64,000 nt of DNA from Heligmosomoides polygyrus polygyrus (taxonomy: Eukaryota; Nematoda; Chromadorea; Rhabditida; Heligmosomidae). Positions 22,129 to 33,755 of the stretch are shown one piece after another. The first letter of the stretch is position 1, and each line of letters opens with the position of its first letter. The stretch spans positions 70,156,643 through 70,220,642 of the forward strand of contig OX377202.1 in NCBI GenBank assembly GCA_947396885.1, in the 5' to 3' direction. The notes beneath the pieces were generated by a model. That model was given only the letters and a program-made list of their open reading frames with translations, was not told the DNA's origin and searched no databases. The position numbers and the translations under genes were made by a program.

Positions 22129-22937
22129 GCTTTGAACACTAATTTGGGTGTAAAAGGTGTCTCAAAAGTGAGCAAAGTGCAAGCGAAGTTTGAAGGGCGT
22201 CCAGTAAAGCTGATGGACATGATATTGAAAGCTAAAGATTACACTGTTCAACTGTTCGAGGCTTTCACAACTGGATCTTTAGTGACTATTTATGTGCAAA
22301 ATGTTGTTATAATTATGCTGTAAAGAGACCATTTTGCTATACTAGACCTCTTGAAGTCATGAACTATGTACCAACACCCGACAATGTCGATCGAAATAGA
22401 CAATTTCATTTCAAATAGTTAGGACTAAAATGAAGGGCAAAAATGGAAACGTTATGGGTTATGCCATGTGCTTTTTCAAAACTTATGCACACGACTGATT
22501 ATATAGCAATGCATATATCAGACTTTAGGTAGACCAAAGGAACCATATTTTGTTCGTGAGGCTTTATAGATCAATGTCCTCCACATCATAACAGGAGTAA
22601 ATCAGAATTAACATAGGAATATTCTGTTTCATTTGTCTTTACTGAAGAACTTGCTGTGGTAGCCGTTTCAAGTATACCTGCCGTTGTAGGCTTAGGTGTA
22701 TTCTAGTGTGGTTTGAGCTCAGAGACAGCTATATAACCTGAAACCAAAATCAATTTGCTAAAATGGAATATATGTCCATATGTGCTATGAAGACGTCTAC
22801 AATTTAAAATTCGGAAGGAATACATACTTCGCGCAGCCTAAACGATTGCAGAGTAATACAATTTACCACTAGGCTTAAGACTTTAAGAGACACACAGAGC
22901 AGCATTACAGTAGAAGTGGTGACAAGCATTTAACCCA
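22129..22937. other. Unassigned spacer
   Basis: AT-rich sequence between two SINE-A copies. A 108-codon ORF ends at 22323 but overlaps SINE sequence and shows no motif. Nothing else recognised. Confidence 0.3.
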
Positions 22938-23232
22938 TAAAGGATAAAGGATGAAGGACGGCGTTACTCAATCCCTTTTGGGATACGCCAGCGCATTCTA
23001 CTTCTGGATGTCGTGGAGGCGATATGAATGCGTATTTGGCCATACAATGACTTGTGGTGGCCAGCCGATGAACAAGTCAGCGCTTTATAATTCCCAGACA
23101 TGTCTGGTACCAATTCACCGACCCCGGGGGATGCAATTCTTGGTTGGTCTGGGCGGAAAATCCGAACCAGGAACTGGAATCGGGTTCAAGCGACTGTCGG
23201 CGACTCCTCCGACTGCGCTACACGCGCACTTA
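22938..23232 (-). repeat. SINE family A copy (antisense)
   Basis: Nearly full length. On the + strand it starts with the AAAGGATAAAGGA tail, then GACGGCGTTACTCAATCCC, and ends with the complement of the pol III head (TCCGACTGCGCTACACGCGC). Confidence 0.85.
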
Positions 23233-24020
23233 TTTAACTCATAAACAATTATAATTTGAGGCGTCGGGTAGACTTATGCGCGAATCCTAAGATTTTCATG
23301 TCACAACATTTTCTCTTCCTGCATTTCAAATGCGTCTCGAATTTTTCCAGCAACTTTAATAACACTTAAGGGCGGTTTTTCAACCAGTTATTCAATTTTG
23401 AGGCATCCATGTCGCACCTCCAATATTTTCCACGAGATCTAGGAGAGGAGTCTAGAATGCGAGAAGCGGAAACGTCCAGGAGTGGTACATATTACGTATT
23501 CATGTACATAGACGACACTGTTTCTCTGTATTTATCTGAATCTAAATACCCTCATACTCTCAAAATTCGGAAACAGTAGACTACTTTGATTCATGTTTTC
23601 AAAAAAAAAAATGAAAAACGAGATAAGTTAAGCGCGCTTCAGGACGTCCTACATACAGCATCCGTCGTTTCCGCCTTTACACAAGGACAGAAATCGAACA
23701 AAGGTACTAGGCGATACCTTTAGGCGGTACCTAAGCTTCCCAAATCCTCGACTGAGGAGAACAAAAAAACAAAACTAAGCAGCAGTTATGCACCTCGATT
23801 AAGAGTGGTCCTCGTAGACAATGGTGCCATGGCGTTTTTTTTGTTGAGAATAACGTGCTTTGTTTATCCATAACAGTGTTTGCGATGTTGCTTGTAGTTC
23901 CAAATAATGTTTTGGATATCAGCACTCTCCATTCGCAATGCGATTTTCTGTACTTTCTTTTATTTACTTCCTTACGGCCGATTAAGTGAGACAATCAAAA
24001 TCGGCCTTAATGAGTATTAT
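23233..24020. other. Unassigned spacer
   Basis: No coding or mobile feature recognised. Contains an A-rich run near 23598-23610. An 87-codon antisense ORF at 23731-23994 has no motif. Confidence 0.3.
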
Positions 24021-24029
24021 ACATTGGAT

Positions 24030-24165
24030 TCGATCGAAAATCTTCGGATAACCGGTTGATTCGGATAACGGCAATTTTGAGGACCCCGGATTTTTGGATG
24101 ATTCGGATAACGGCAATTTCACGGATCCCGGATTTCGGATACCCGAATAGGATATCCGATTCATT
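24030..24165. repeat. GATTCGGATAA minisatellite, copy 1
   Basis: Tandem units of about 54 bp built from GGATGATTCGGATAACGGCAA plus CCCCGGATTTTT. The same family is at 28845-29060, 59195-59370 and at the right window edge (63980-64000). The short reading frames through it are repeat artefacts. Confidence 0.75.
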
Positions 24166-24414
24166 AACGCAAGATGCAGTTTATCGGAATACTATCATTC
24201 CATAAAGAAGAACCCATCCTTTAACAGCAACAGCAACAACAACAGTGCATGTATCGAAAGACTCTCACTTCTCGTCAAGGAAGGAAACATCAAAGAGCTG
24301 GAGCATTCCAAACAGAGTAGCGCGAAATTTCCGCTTCCGTGTTCCGTTTTTAGTCCTCCGTTCCGCTCCGTGTTCCGCTTTCTTTTGGATCACAAAACGG
24401 AACGGAAATGGTGA

Positions 24415-24862
24415 TTCATCACTCATTGATTGGTTTCCACCTCTTGAACATAAACGGAGGGCTGAACGAAGAGATTAACTATAGTAAACAAATTAGGTTC
24501 TTTTTTCTTTTCTTGAAACGACGAACTCTCGAACAGTGTAGGTGAGTCAAGTGTCAAATTCGTTATCCGGGGCATGCTTATTCTTTTCCCTACTAATCTT
24601 AGGTCTGGCCTGGAGCACCAAATCTAGGTCGGAGTTCTATAAGCACTCTTAGGTTGCTAACAATGCGCTCCATAGAGATTGGATCTATCTCTCAGTCGGA
24701 GGAGGGCATACGACGTCTTGCCTCTCCAGCCCCCTTCTCTGAGTTTGTTTCAGAGCTTGAGCTTCTACCAAGTGATACTATGGTACCCACGTGAACTCAG
24801 ACAGTCTTGTCGTGGGTGCTGAACACAACCTATCGTAACCCTAGCGCTGCCCTCTCCTAATT
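24415..24862. repeat. Direct duplication, left copy (ends at gap)
   Basis: About 448 bp nearly identical to 27365-27814. I see roughly a dozen substitutions plus small indels. The copy stops exactly where the run of N begins, so its true right border is unknown. No gene recognised inside. Confidence 0.9.
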
Positions 24863-25062
24863 NNNNNNNNNNNNNNNNNNNNNNNNNNNNNNNNNNNNNN
24901 NNNNNNNNNNNNNNNNNNNNNNNNNNNNNNNNNNNNNNNNNNNNNNNNNNNNNNNNNNNNNNNNNNNNNNNNNNNNNNNNNNNNNNNNNNNNNNNNNNNN
25001 NNNNNNNNNNNNNNNNNNNNNNNNNNNNNNNNNNNNNNNNNNNNNNNNNNNNNNNNNNNNNN
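24863..25062. other. Assembly gap, 200 N
   Basis: Exactly 200 unresolved bases. Reading frames that cross it are meaningless. It lies between a duplicated segment and a satellite, a setting where assemblers fail. Confidence 0.99.
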
Positions 25063-26250
25063 GAACCCCCTCCGCCCCGCATGAAGATCCCTTTTTTGGA
25101 AATCGATCTTTACATGATAAGAAAGCGTATTTCATGTACTTCCGGAAAGGCTAGCGGGATTTTTGAATTTCGAAAAACTTGCTGAGTTATGAATATTTTT
25201 GTGAGATCACTCCGATGTCGACGGTAAAGGGTCGGTCCGAGATTCAGTTCACGGCTTCCGAAAATTGATCATATCTCGGCCATTTTTTCGAAAATCAAAA
25301 ATCCCGCTTACTCATCAAAAAATAGAGCAAATGTGCTCTCCAACCATGTAAGAACCGTTTTCGAAGAAAGGGGTCTTCATGCGGGGCGGGGGGGGGTTCG
25401 ATTTTCGGTACGTATTTTCGCGACATGGACCAGAAATTGGCCCCTTCCCGCCCCGCATGAAGACCCCTTTTTTGGAAATCGATCTTTACATGATAAGAAA
25501 GCGTGTTTTATGTACTTTCAGAAAAACTAGCGGGATTTTTGAATTTCGAAAAACTTGCTGAGTTATGAATATTTTTGTGAGATCACTCCGATGTCGACGG
25601 TAAAGGGTCGGTCCGAGATTCAGTTCACGGCTTCCGAAAATTGATCATATCTCGGCTACTTTTTCGAAAATCAAAAATCCCGCTCACTCATCAAAAAATA
25701 GAGCAAATGTGCTCTCTAACCATGTAAGAACCGTTTTCCAAGAAAGGGGTCTTCATGCGGGGCGGGGGGGGTTCGATTTTCGGTACGTATTTTCGCGACA
25801 TGGAACCGAAATTGAACCTCCTCTGCCGCGCATGAAGACCGAATTTTTAGACATTAATTTTTACACAGCAAGAAAGGGCTCTTTCTCTAGTTTCTGAAAA
25901 GCTAGCGGAATTTTGAAACTTCGAAGAATTGGTCAACTTATGAATATTTTTGTGAAGCCACTTCAATTTTTTTCGTTCAAAAATCGAACCAGCAGCCAAG
26001 CGTGACGACTCCTTTTCTGGAAAACGATTTCTACACCATGAGAAAGGGCGTTTTCCCTACTTTATAAAAAGCTAAAACAATTTTCAAAATTCGAAAAACT
26101 TACCGAGTTATGAACCTTTTTGTGAACGTTCAATTTTATGCTCCGATGACGTTGGTGCAAAGTCGCCCAGAGGTCGATTCAACCTGTTCTATCCAGAAAA
26201 ACACAATTTTTTCACAGTGAATTGATCAAAACTTCTAGGTTCTTGTGGCT
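25063..26250. repeat. Satellite of about 375-bp monomers with inverted monomer ends
   Basis: The phrase GCATGAAGA(T/C)CCC recurs at 25080, 25457 and 25831 (spacings 377 and 374). The first two monomers are almost identical; the third and later ones decay. Each monomer starts CCGCCCCGCATGAAGACCCC and ends with the complement, so neighbouring monomers meet in a palindrome. Short G tracts mark the junctions. The left end is lost in the gap. Confidence 0.85.
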
Positions 26251-27110
26251 AAATTTTATCCGTATGGGTGATCTGCTTCGGCTAAAAAATAATATTTTCA
26301 CGAAAAATGAGAATTTTGTATGCGATCCATCCTCGTCATATCTTCATCGCAGCGGAGAAGCATAGTTTTTATTGTATGTTAAGCATGACTTAAAATTTCA
26401 TATGATGCAATTCCACTCTCTGTCGTCCTGTCCTTCAGAAGGCAGAAAAAAAATTTCCAGCGAGGAGTCCATCCATATTTCAATTGCGATTGGTCATGTC
26501 AGAGAACGCAGTGGCCGCATTAAACTGCCGTAAAACGGAGATTTTTTGGGGCTCCTGGAAAATTCATAAAGCTTTGGTAGATGTGTTTTCTATGCTTTAA
26601 AAGGCAGGTTCTAAAAGTAACGTGTTCCATGTGATTAGTGTGATATCTTTTCGGTAAATCGAGACGTCTGATCATATAGAATATCGTTTCAGAGAAACAT
26701 AGTTTTATCACTGTGTGTCCAACGGGCTTAAAATTTTATAGGGTGCGATTTCATCTTCTGATGCTGTTTCCTGCAGGAGAGAAATTACTTTTCAAGCAAG
26801 TCCGTCCTTCGGTTGCCATTCCGTCATCGACTCGAAGAGCGCTTCAAAAATCTTGTAGGGAAAGCACTTAGGTCGTCCTCAGTAATTAACACTTGAAATT
26901 TTATAGAGTGCAATTCGGGAAGTAGATGTCGCTCATCAGGCAGAAAACTACCATGTCCATGACGTCCTGGGAAAATCTGAAAAAATAAAAATCTCTCATT
27001 GACCATAAATCTGCAGACAGGAAATCTTTATTTTTCACTGCACAGTAATCGGCATTAAAATTTTTTTTGATATTCAATCCTATTTTCATATAATTATATT
27101 CAATAAATCA
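26251..27110. repeat. Degenerate continuation of satellite-like repeats
   Basis: A loose unit (CATAGTTTTTAT..., then TTAAAATTT(C/T)ATA(T/G)G(A/G)TGC) recurs near 26360, 26700 and 26890 with heavy divergence. It may be old monomers of the adjacent satellite. No coding feature recognised. Confidence 0.4.
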
Positions 27111-27364
27111 ATGAGATCATCTGCGGAGGAAGCTGCGAGCGAATTTCCACGTGCTAGTCGTAAGCGTCGAAATCACATCTGGAAAGATGAACCTATTAAA
27201 GGGTACAAAAATCACATTAAAAAATTGAAAAAAATCAATGGAGATAAGAAATAAAACGAAGAAAAACGAACCTGAAGAATAGGGGGGGGGTCGTACCAAA
27301 TCCGTTCCCGAAGGGGGGGGGGGTCGTAAACTTTCGGCCAAAATCGAACCCCACGCTTGACCCT

Positions 27365-27814
27365 GTTCATCACCCATTGATTGGTTTCCACCTCTTGAAC
27401 ATAAACGGAGGGCTGAACGAAGAGATCAACTATAGTAAACAAATTAGGTTCTTTTTTCTTTTCTTGAAACGACGTACTATCGAACAGTGTAGGTGAGTCA
27501 AGAGTCAAATTCGTTTTCCGGGGCATGCTTATCCTTTTCCCTACTAATCTTAGGTCTGGCCTGGAGCACCAATTCTAGGTCGGAGTTCTATAAGCACTCT
27601 TAGGTTGCTAACAATGCGCTCCATAGAGGGCATTGGATCTATCCTAGTCGGAGGAGGGCATACGGCGTCTTGCCTCTCCAGCCCCCTCCCCTGAGTTTGT
27701 TTCAGAGCTTGAGCTTCTACCAAGTGATACTGTGGTACCCACATGAACTCAGACAGTCTTGTCGTGGGTGCTGAACACAACCTATCGTAACCCTAACGCT
27801 GCCCTCTCCTAATT
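27365..27814. repeat. Direct duplication, right copy
   Basis: Partner of 24415-24862 in the same orientation, about 2.95 kb away. After 27814 it continues into unique sequence, whereas the left copy runs into N. G tracts of 9 and 11 lie just upstream (27282-27290, 27313-27323). Confidence 0.9.
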
Positions 27815-28844
27815 AGGATATATCTGGGACATTCAATAAGACTGGTTAAGTGCTATGAGTGGCGAAATCTCTGGCATCTTACTCGTCAGCTGGGTTCATT
27901 GCTTTCAAAATACTTTCTTCCTGTTTACGGAGCGAATTTGAACAAACTTCCAGTTGCTACACTAGTAATTTACGAAAACAGTAACAATACGAATACAAAG
28001 ATTTTTATTGTTATATGTTGCTGAAAAAGAGTCGCTGCCTTGCCCGCTATCTAAATTCGTTAACGGAAACTCAGATATTACTACCATTATGGATACATAT
28101 TTATTTATGAAAAATTAGACAAAGTAGTGAGTTTTGAGTCATCTCCGTTTCTGTGTTTCGTATTCCGGTTTCCGCTCATTTTTGAGCTCTTACGTTCCGT
28201 ATTCCGTCTTCCGCTTTTCCCGAAAAATTTCCGCACATCCCTGATTTCAAAGTGAATTATCTTAAGATCCGGACGTTCCAAAATGCCGTTATCAAACGGC
28301 GCAAACAGGGTCGCGGTGATGGGGGGGGGGGAGGGCGTCATGTATTCATCAGTGATTTTCCTCATTCATAAGAAGGCACATGAATGTCGAATTACTTCAC
28401 AAATGGTCTAACACAGTTCATCAAAGTGTAGACACATATGTGTAGAAGAATAATATTTTTAATTTCGTGCAGCACAAAGTGCGGTATGGGGCTGCTCTAC
28501 ATGGCGACACCACCCCCCCCCCCCCGCTCCACCGACGCAGTCTGCGATACAATGTGAAAAATCAGAAGTGCCGATCAGAGTACGTGCTTAATCTCTTCCC
28601 TCCCTCAATCCCGTCCTTCCCGTCCCCCATAACGCGCCAATGATATTTGGAGAAAAGTATGCAAGTCGACGTAACGCTCAGCAGCCTGCTAAATATATTT
28701 AGCGTCATTATTTCTACACTATTTTGCAGTGGGGCCCGAAAACTTATGACTCAGATGCAGATTCGCCCGCGAAATTCGTTTTGAATGTGATTTTATCCAA
28801 GGTGCTCGATTTGAAAATGGAGAGAAAACCCTATTTTATCCGAA
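27815..28844. other. Unassigned spacer with poly-G and poly-C tracts
   Basis: Holds TTCCG-rich low-complexity sequence near 28140-28230, related to 24330-24390. An 11-G tract (28321-28331) and a 13-C tract (28513-28525) are present. No gene recognised. Confidence 0.4.
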
Positions 28845-29060
28845 TCACCAAGTGTCCGGATAATTGGATGATTCAGATAATGGCAATATCGCGGTCTCCG
28901 GATTTTTGGACGATTCGGATAAGGGTGATTTTGCGGGCACCGGTTTTTTGGATGATTCCGATGAGGGCAATCTCACGGTGGGTAAATAATTGGATGATTC
29001 GGATCGGAATGTCCGAATCGGATATCCGAAAATGATTCATTCGGATCCAATGTTTGATGA
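28845..29060. repeat. GATTCGGATAA minisatellite, copy 2
   Basis: Four or so units of TTGGATGATTCGGATAA with intervening GGCAAT and CCGGATTTTT. It ends ATCCGAAAATGATTCATTCG, an end shared with the copy near 59340. Confidence 0.75.
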
Positions 29061-29650
29061 GTATTGTCTATTTGCAAAGTTTAAAATGCTGCAGGCCACT
29101 GGAACACAATGCATTCCTTAGTTCGTATAGGTGATTGTACCAGAAGACACCTGCCTATTACACTTCCGATTTACAGCAACAATAGCAGTCATGAAAAAAC
29201 TGTTGAAGGAAGTTCTTCCTTTGAGCAGTTGTTTCGTTCAGCAGCAGCTCGACTGCCAATCTTATCTGCAAACGGCTCAAATTCGACAAAACCGTTAGAG
29301 ATGATTTCTTTGCACTTCATGCTCTAAAATGTTGGAACCGCAACACGAGCAGATTGTCGATTAACAGTGAATGCCCCCCCCCTATCTGTTGGCTAGCCTC
29401 ACAATCAGTGCACATACTGTTAGTCATAAGCTTCTTCAAATATCGGTAACTTAAGGGTAATAACTTTGACGTCGTAGGGACTCATCTATTAGGTCTCACA
29501 CAAGTTCTGTCCAATTCCGATAGGCGTTACTTTGCAATTGTTTTTCTCATGGATAAAAAAGTAATTGTATATAAGTTGTATATTATTTTGTAGCGCTTGT
29601 TTCGCTCTAAACTTTGATAGGCTGTTTTTAAAAAGTCGTGAGCATTTTTA
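29061..29650. other. Unassigned spacer
   Basis: Between the minisatellite and a mariner. A 72-codon ORF at 29109-29327 has no recognisable motif. A 9-C tract lies at 29374-29382. Confidence 0.3.
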
Positions 29651-29652
29651 GG

Positions 29653-30337
29653 TGCTGGACAAACCATGAAAAATGCACTTATGGGTAATAATGCTTCATG
29701 AGTCCAAGCTTGGCCACAGTGTGAGCGAGGCAACTGATAACATTAAGATGCCATGGGGAGAGGACTCGCTAACGAACATCCGTGCGCAAATGGTACCAGA
29801 AGTTCCATGTTGGAGACGTGGACTTCGAAGACAAGGACCGTTCAGACGAGCACCCAAGTGTGATGACGGACGTTTGAAAGAAAGAGTGAAAGCCGATCTA
29901 CGAGGAACTGTACGTGAGATGGGAAAAGAAGTTGGACTCAGTCGTACAACTGTTTCGAAGCACCAAGATGCGATAGAGAAGGTGAAACGATGGATAAGTG
30001 GGTGCCCCACGAACTCACTAAGGAGCAGCAGAGGTGTCGCTTGGAGATCTGCTCTTCCCTTATAATAAGGAACGAAAACTATCCGTTTCTGGACCGGGTA
30101 ATTACCTGCTCATTCACCGGACCTTCACCTTTTCAAACATCTCGATGGCTTCCTGAAAGAGAAAAACTTTCAATGAAGCAGGTGTTAAAATTGCCTTTAA
30201 GTGCTTTATTGCTTCTGGGAACTCAAATTTCTTCCGAAATGGGATCAATGCTCTTGTATATCGTTAGCAAAACTGCATTGATTGTAACGGTTCTTACTTT
30301 AATCAATAAACTTTATCTTCTGCTGAGATGTTGCACC
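29653..30337 (+). mobile_element. Mariner remnant with the catalytic core deleted
   Basis: The N-terminal part reads MLHESKLGHSVSEATDNI, then RLKERVKADLRGTVREM (helix-turn-helix domain). Next, in a shifted frame, are MDKWVPHELTKEQQR and YPFLDRVITC. The sequence then jumps directly to DLHLFKHLDGFLKEKNFQ, which normally follows the third catalytic residue. The whole D-to-D core is missing at that junction. The C-terminal tail NCIDCNGSYFNQ follows. Terminal repeats are not clear, so borders are approximate. Confidence 0.8.
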
Positions 30338-30523
30338 GTAAACTTACCGTCAAAAATCGAACAGAAGTTATGTGACAACCTAACAGATACCTTGTCCAAG
30401 TTTTGTTCGCAAAAATTTTCTGAAATATTTTTTCTCTCTACCAAGAAGGTCTGCCTGCAATTCATTGGATATGTGAGTGGCCAGCTTATAGAAGGTGTCG
30501 CCTTGCCTCATTTAATGGACTAG

Positions 30524-31649
30524 TTTCTATTACAACGCATCACTCCAATGGGAAAGCCATGCTAAAACATAAAGGCTCGCATTCATTCTATATTGTAGCA
30601 TTTAGGCATTATTATAATGAAAGCAAACTCCAAAAAAATTGCCAGAAGAGTAAACAATACTCCAAACGCAAAAATATGGCTCGATTTTGACTAGCCGACA
30701 ATTCTCAGTGCAGGCCGGAAAAAGGACACCTATGTAGCCGAACGAACTTTTCCTCTCTGGTGCGAAGAGGGAAAGAGCCTTTTCTCTTCTTTTTCGTTTC
30801 CTACCCTTGTTTTTTGGCACTAATTATGTTTCATATTTACTCTTGTTTTCTATATTTTCTGAATTTACTCATGAAATATAAATATCAGAAAAACACTGGT
30901 TTGGAAGCACGAATAACTGTTATGTAACAATCAAACCCTGGGAAATGCAGAAAGCACGAGGTGATTGCAGAGAAAAGCGGGGCGAAAACAAATAGATTTG
31001 TAAAAGGGCAAAAAAAGCCAACAATTTTCAAAATTGAGAACGATGTCGACTACCTCTCCCTATTGATTCAGGTAAGAGTTTCCTCAGCAGCGTAACGATA
31101 CTGCGAAACTTTATTCGAAGAATTCTTCAAAATCCATTTTAGTGAAGGAAAGTAACATTTCAAAAATGGTGCGTAAAATGTCGTTAATACGATTTCACGA
31201 AATATTTCATCGTTGAACCTCGTTAAAATTTTTTAACGAAAAATGCCGACGGATCCAGTAAATCAGTTAGTCGTGAATCACTAAAAGCACGTCCCTGGTT
31301 TGTACCATCTTAGACCTTCTGTCCTTCCACCTTGGTAGGTCGTCGACCTCCTTGACGACGACGCGCTCGATAGGAATGGGGTGACCGGAAATCGCTAACA
31401 CCCTAGCACTTAGCACAGCCGGATATGCATTTCCTTATAGTTGAGTGCATGCCTAATTCGCGATCACGACCGTGGCTGCAATTCGTCACCTTCCTCTCCT
31501 CATGTACTTTCGTTACCCTTTCAACTTTCGCTTCTGAGAGCCTTGAAGAGATTTGCAAATGTCACGTCAGGCTCTATATCGCAAGTGCTTGCTCATCTCT
31601 ACAGGAAGATCCCAATTCAGCGCGAAGCTGTGTAGATAAGCGTTGATGT
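30524..31649. other. Unassigned spacer
   Basis: AT-rich sequence. Overlapping ORFs near 30602-30820 and 31425-31646 have no motif. Nothing else recognised. Confidence 0.3.
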
Positions 31650-31750
31650 ATTGTCGCGATCGCCAAAACTGTCGAGCGAGGTGAGAGATGCGATCCCACA
31701 CCCTCTGGTTATTGAGCAGGATGCTACACCGTTACACCACCGGCGCTGCT
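31650..31750 (-). repeat. tRNA-derived SINE, family B, copy 3
   Basis: The complement contains GCGCCGGTGGTGTAACGG, matching the head at 3763-3780, then a decayed B-box region. The most degraded of the three copies. Confidence 0.55.
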
Positions 31751-32265
31751 CAATCATACTGTACTCAAACTGGACACCTTTCGATTCGAATTGGACGCAT
31801 GTCGAATCAAATTGACCACTCTTCTAAGCTGGCCTAACCATAAGACATTTGAAATCAAAGCGAACTCTTTCAAATCGAAATGACCTTCTTACAGGATAGA
31901 CTACAGATTCTCGAAAATGGCTGAATTATCTTTTGCTTAGGAAAATTTGACATAACTTTCCTTGAAACTTTTCAATTTCCTTGCTCATATCTTCTTTTTC
32001 TTCTCCTGAGCGTTTAGTCCCGCGCAGTCGCAGGGTCCGCTGAATTTCCTATAGATAATTTCCCTGCTCATATAAATGCAATAATTGTATAAAATTTTTA
32101 TTTTTTGTCATATTGCGCGGTAAAAAACCAAATCGCCAAGTCGCGCTATGCACTCGAATAGCTCGTCGCAATTTTTATTTTATTGGTAGTGTAAATGCTG
32201 CTTGCATGAAGCATCAAAGTGAGAATATGTGTATTTTTTACAACTGTTTTGGTTGTATCGTTTAA
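31751..32265. other. Unassigned AT-rich spacer
   Basis: Contains a short run of TCGAAT/CAAATTG-like variants near 31755-31880 (loosely repeated AATCGAA phrases). No gene or element end recognised before the TTAA at 32262. Confidence 0.3.
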
Positions 32266-32530
32266 CCCTTTCACGACATTGTCCGACGACGTCGTCGGAC
32301 ACTATCATAAAAATAGTTCATGGAAAATTATCAGACATTTATTAGTAAAATATTAATCAGTGAGTTCACTAATATCTACGGTCAAGATGGTCCGTGGGAA
32401 ACTTCATTGGTTACTGTTTTATTCATACCTAACAATTATTGCAAATAAAATAATATAAATAATCGGCTCGCGGGAGAAATACTCGCTGTCCCACGGCAGT
32501 CACATAAAAATCGCGTGTGCGGTGAAAGGG
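32266..32530. mobile_element. piggyBac-like MITE
   Basis: A 265-bp non-coding insert. The left TTAA (32262-32265) is followed by CCCTTTCACGACA; the right end is GTGAAAGGG followed by TTAG, a one-base decay of TTAA. An internal perfect palindrome TCCGACGACGTCGTCGGA lies just inside the left end. The TTAA-CCCTTT start is common among piggyBac-type MITEs. Confidence 0.7.
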
Positions 32531-33214
32531 TTAGAAGAGAAGAACTCCAGGCAAGCAGAAATTTTGCTGTCAATCGAATAATAACCGCGACGTCTTGGAC
32601 GATGCCAGCTCATGTCAATTTGGAAGAGTTTCAGAAGTTGATTTCAAAAGTTTCAGGCTGCTTTAGAAGAGTGCCCAGTTTTATTCGAAATTGCCCGAAT
32701 TTATTTGGAAGTGTCTAGTTCATCGTGAAAATGGTATGAATCCAACGTGCACGATATCAACGATGCGACAAGCTACAATATCACCACTCGCCCGTTATGT
32801 AGGATTAGGCCGACCGCTGATGAAAGCTGGAGCCGGCTGAGCTAGAGGCCTTACTAGAAGAAAATGTTTATGTGTTCGCTTAGGCTAGAAGCGGCTGCTA
32901 TGGAGGCCACAAATGCTGCAAGATGTTTTCCTGTGATCGGTAAACAGAGTGCAGCTTCGAGTACCACCTGGAACAAGGGTTTTCGCAGAAAAGCATTCCC
33001 GAAATATTTTAAGCTCCCTATAGCTGCCTCTTTAGGCTCAACCAGTTTCTAGATAGTGTTTGATTTCGCAGTGTTTGTTTCTTCGTCGCTAGTAGCGCAG
33101 TTGAGGACGAATCGCTCGATGAATCGATGCCCTTGGATCATGTTTTGCTTGGGCGAAGCAAGCCATACGTTTCTCTGTTGACAGATTCTTGGCAGCAGAA
33201 GTGTGTGTTAAATA
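32531..33214. other. Unassigned spacer
   Basis: Short ORFs only, with no motif. No transposon ends or RNA gene recognised. Confidence 0.3.
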
Positions 33215-33620
33215 AAAACACTGGATTGTTATTTTATTTATTTACTTATTTAATGGACGCACGCTTACGCATGCGTGGGCACACAACAACACGAAACTAA
33301 CAACAGCAATAACTAGAAACAAAGAAAAGAAAAAAATAGGAACAAAGAATAAGTGAGGAATGAAATAAGCGTGGAAAACTGATTAGCTGGAGAGCCAAAG
33401 ACTAAGAACCTGAAAGTAATATAAGTAAATACGGAGAACTAAGCACTTGAAACATATGAAATCAGCAACATAAAGAAATAACAACTAATGAGAATGAGAA
33501 TCCATACCGAACATTAGGGTAACCAGTTTTTGAATGAATTGTGTAACGACGGTCCGCCTTTAGCGATTAATTGGTTAAGCCGGGAGATAACCCTTTGGGA
33601 GAAAAACAGAGAGCTAATGC
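33215..33620 (-). mobile_element. CR1-like retrotransposon 3' end (antisense)
   Basis: On the complement, a tail peptide (QLIAKGGPSLHNSFKNWL, compare family SLSSFK..L) is followed by AT-rich 3' sequence. An AAAT-type repeat follows at about 33225-33255. The protein match is short, so the call is tentative. Confidence 0.4.
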
Positions 33621-33639
33621 CATATCTCGCAGGTATCCA

Positions 33640-33755
33640 GCTATGTCGATGTCATGGTCATTGTGTAAACCAAATACGCATTCAAATCGTCTCCACGATA
33701 TTGTGTAGCAGTAGGATTCTACAGTAGGCGCATCCTGCAAAGGGATTGCTCAACC
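33640..33755 (+). repeat. SINE family A, 3' half
   Basis: Aligns with the last 110 bp of the full copies: GTCATTGTGTAAACCAAATACGC, GTCTCCACGAT, GGCGCATCC and AAGGGATTG are shared. 5'-truncated and diverged. Confidence 0.6.

Noticed and set aside
24765..25135. Antisense ORFs crossing the gap
   Set aside because: They are mostly undetermined residues produced by translating N.
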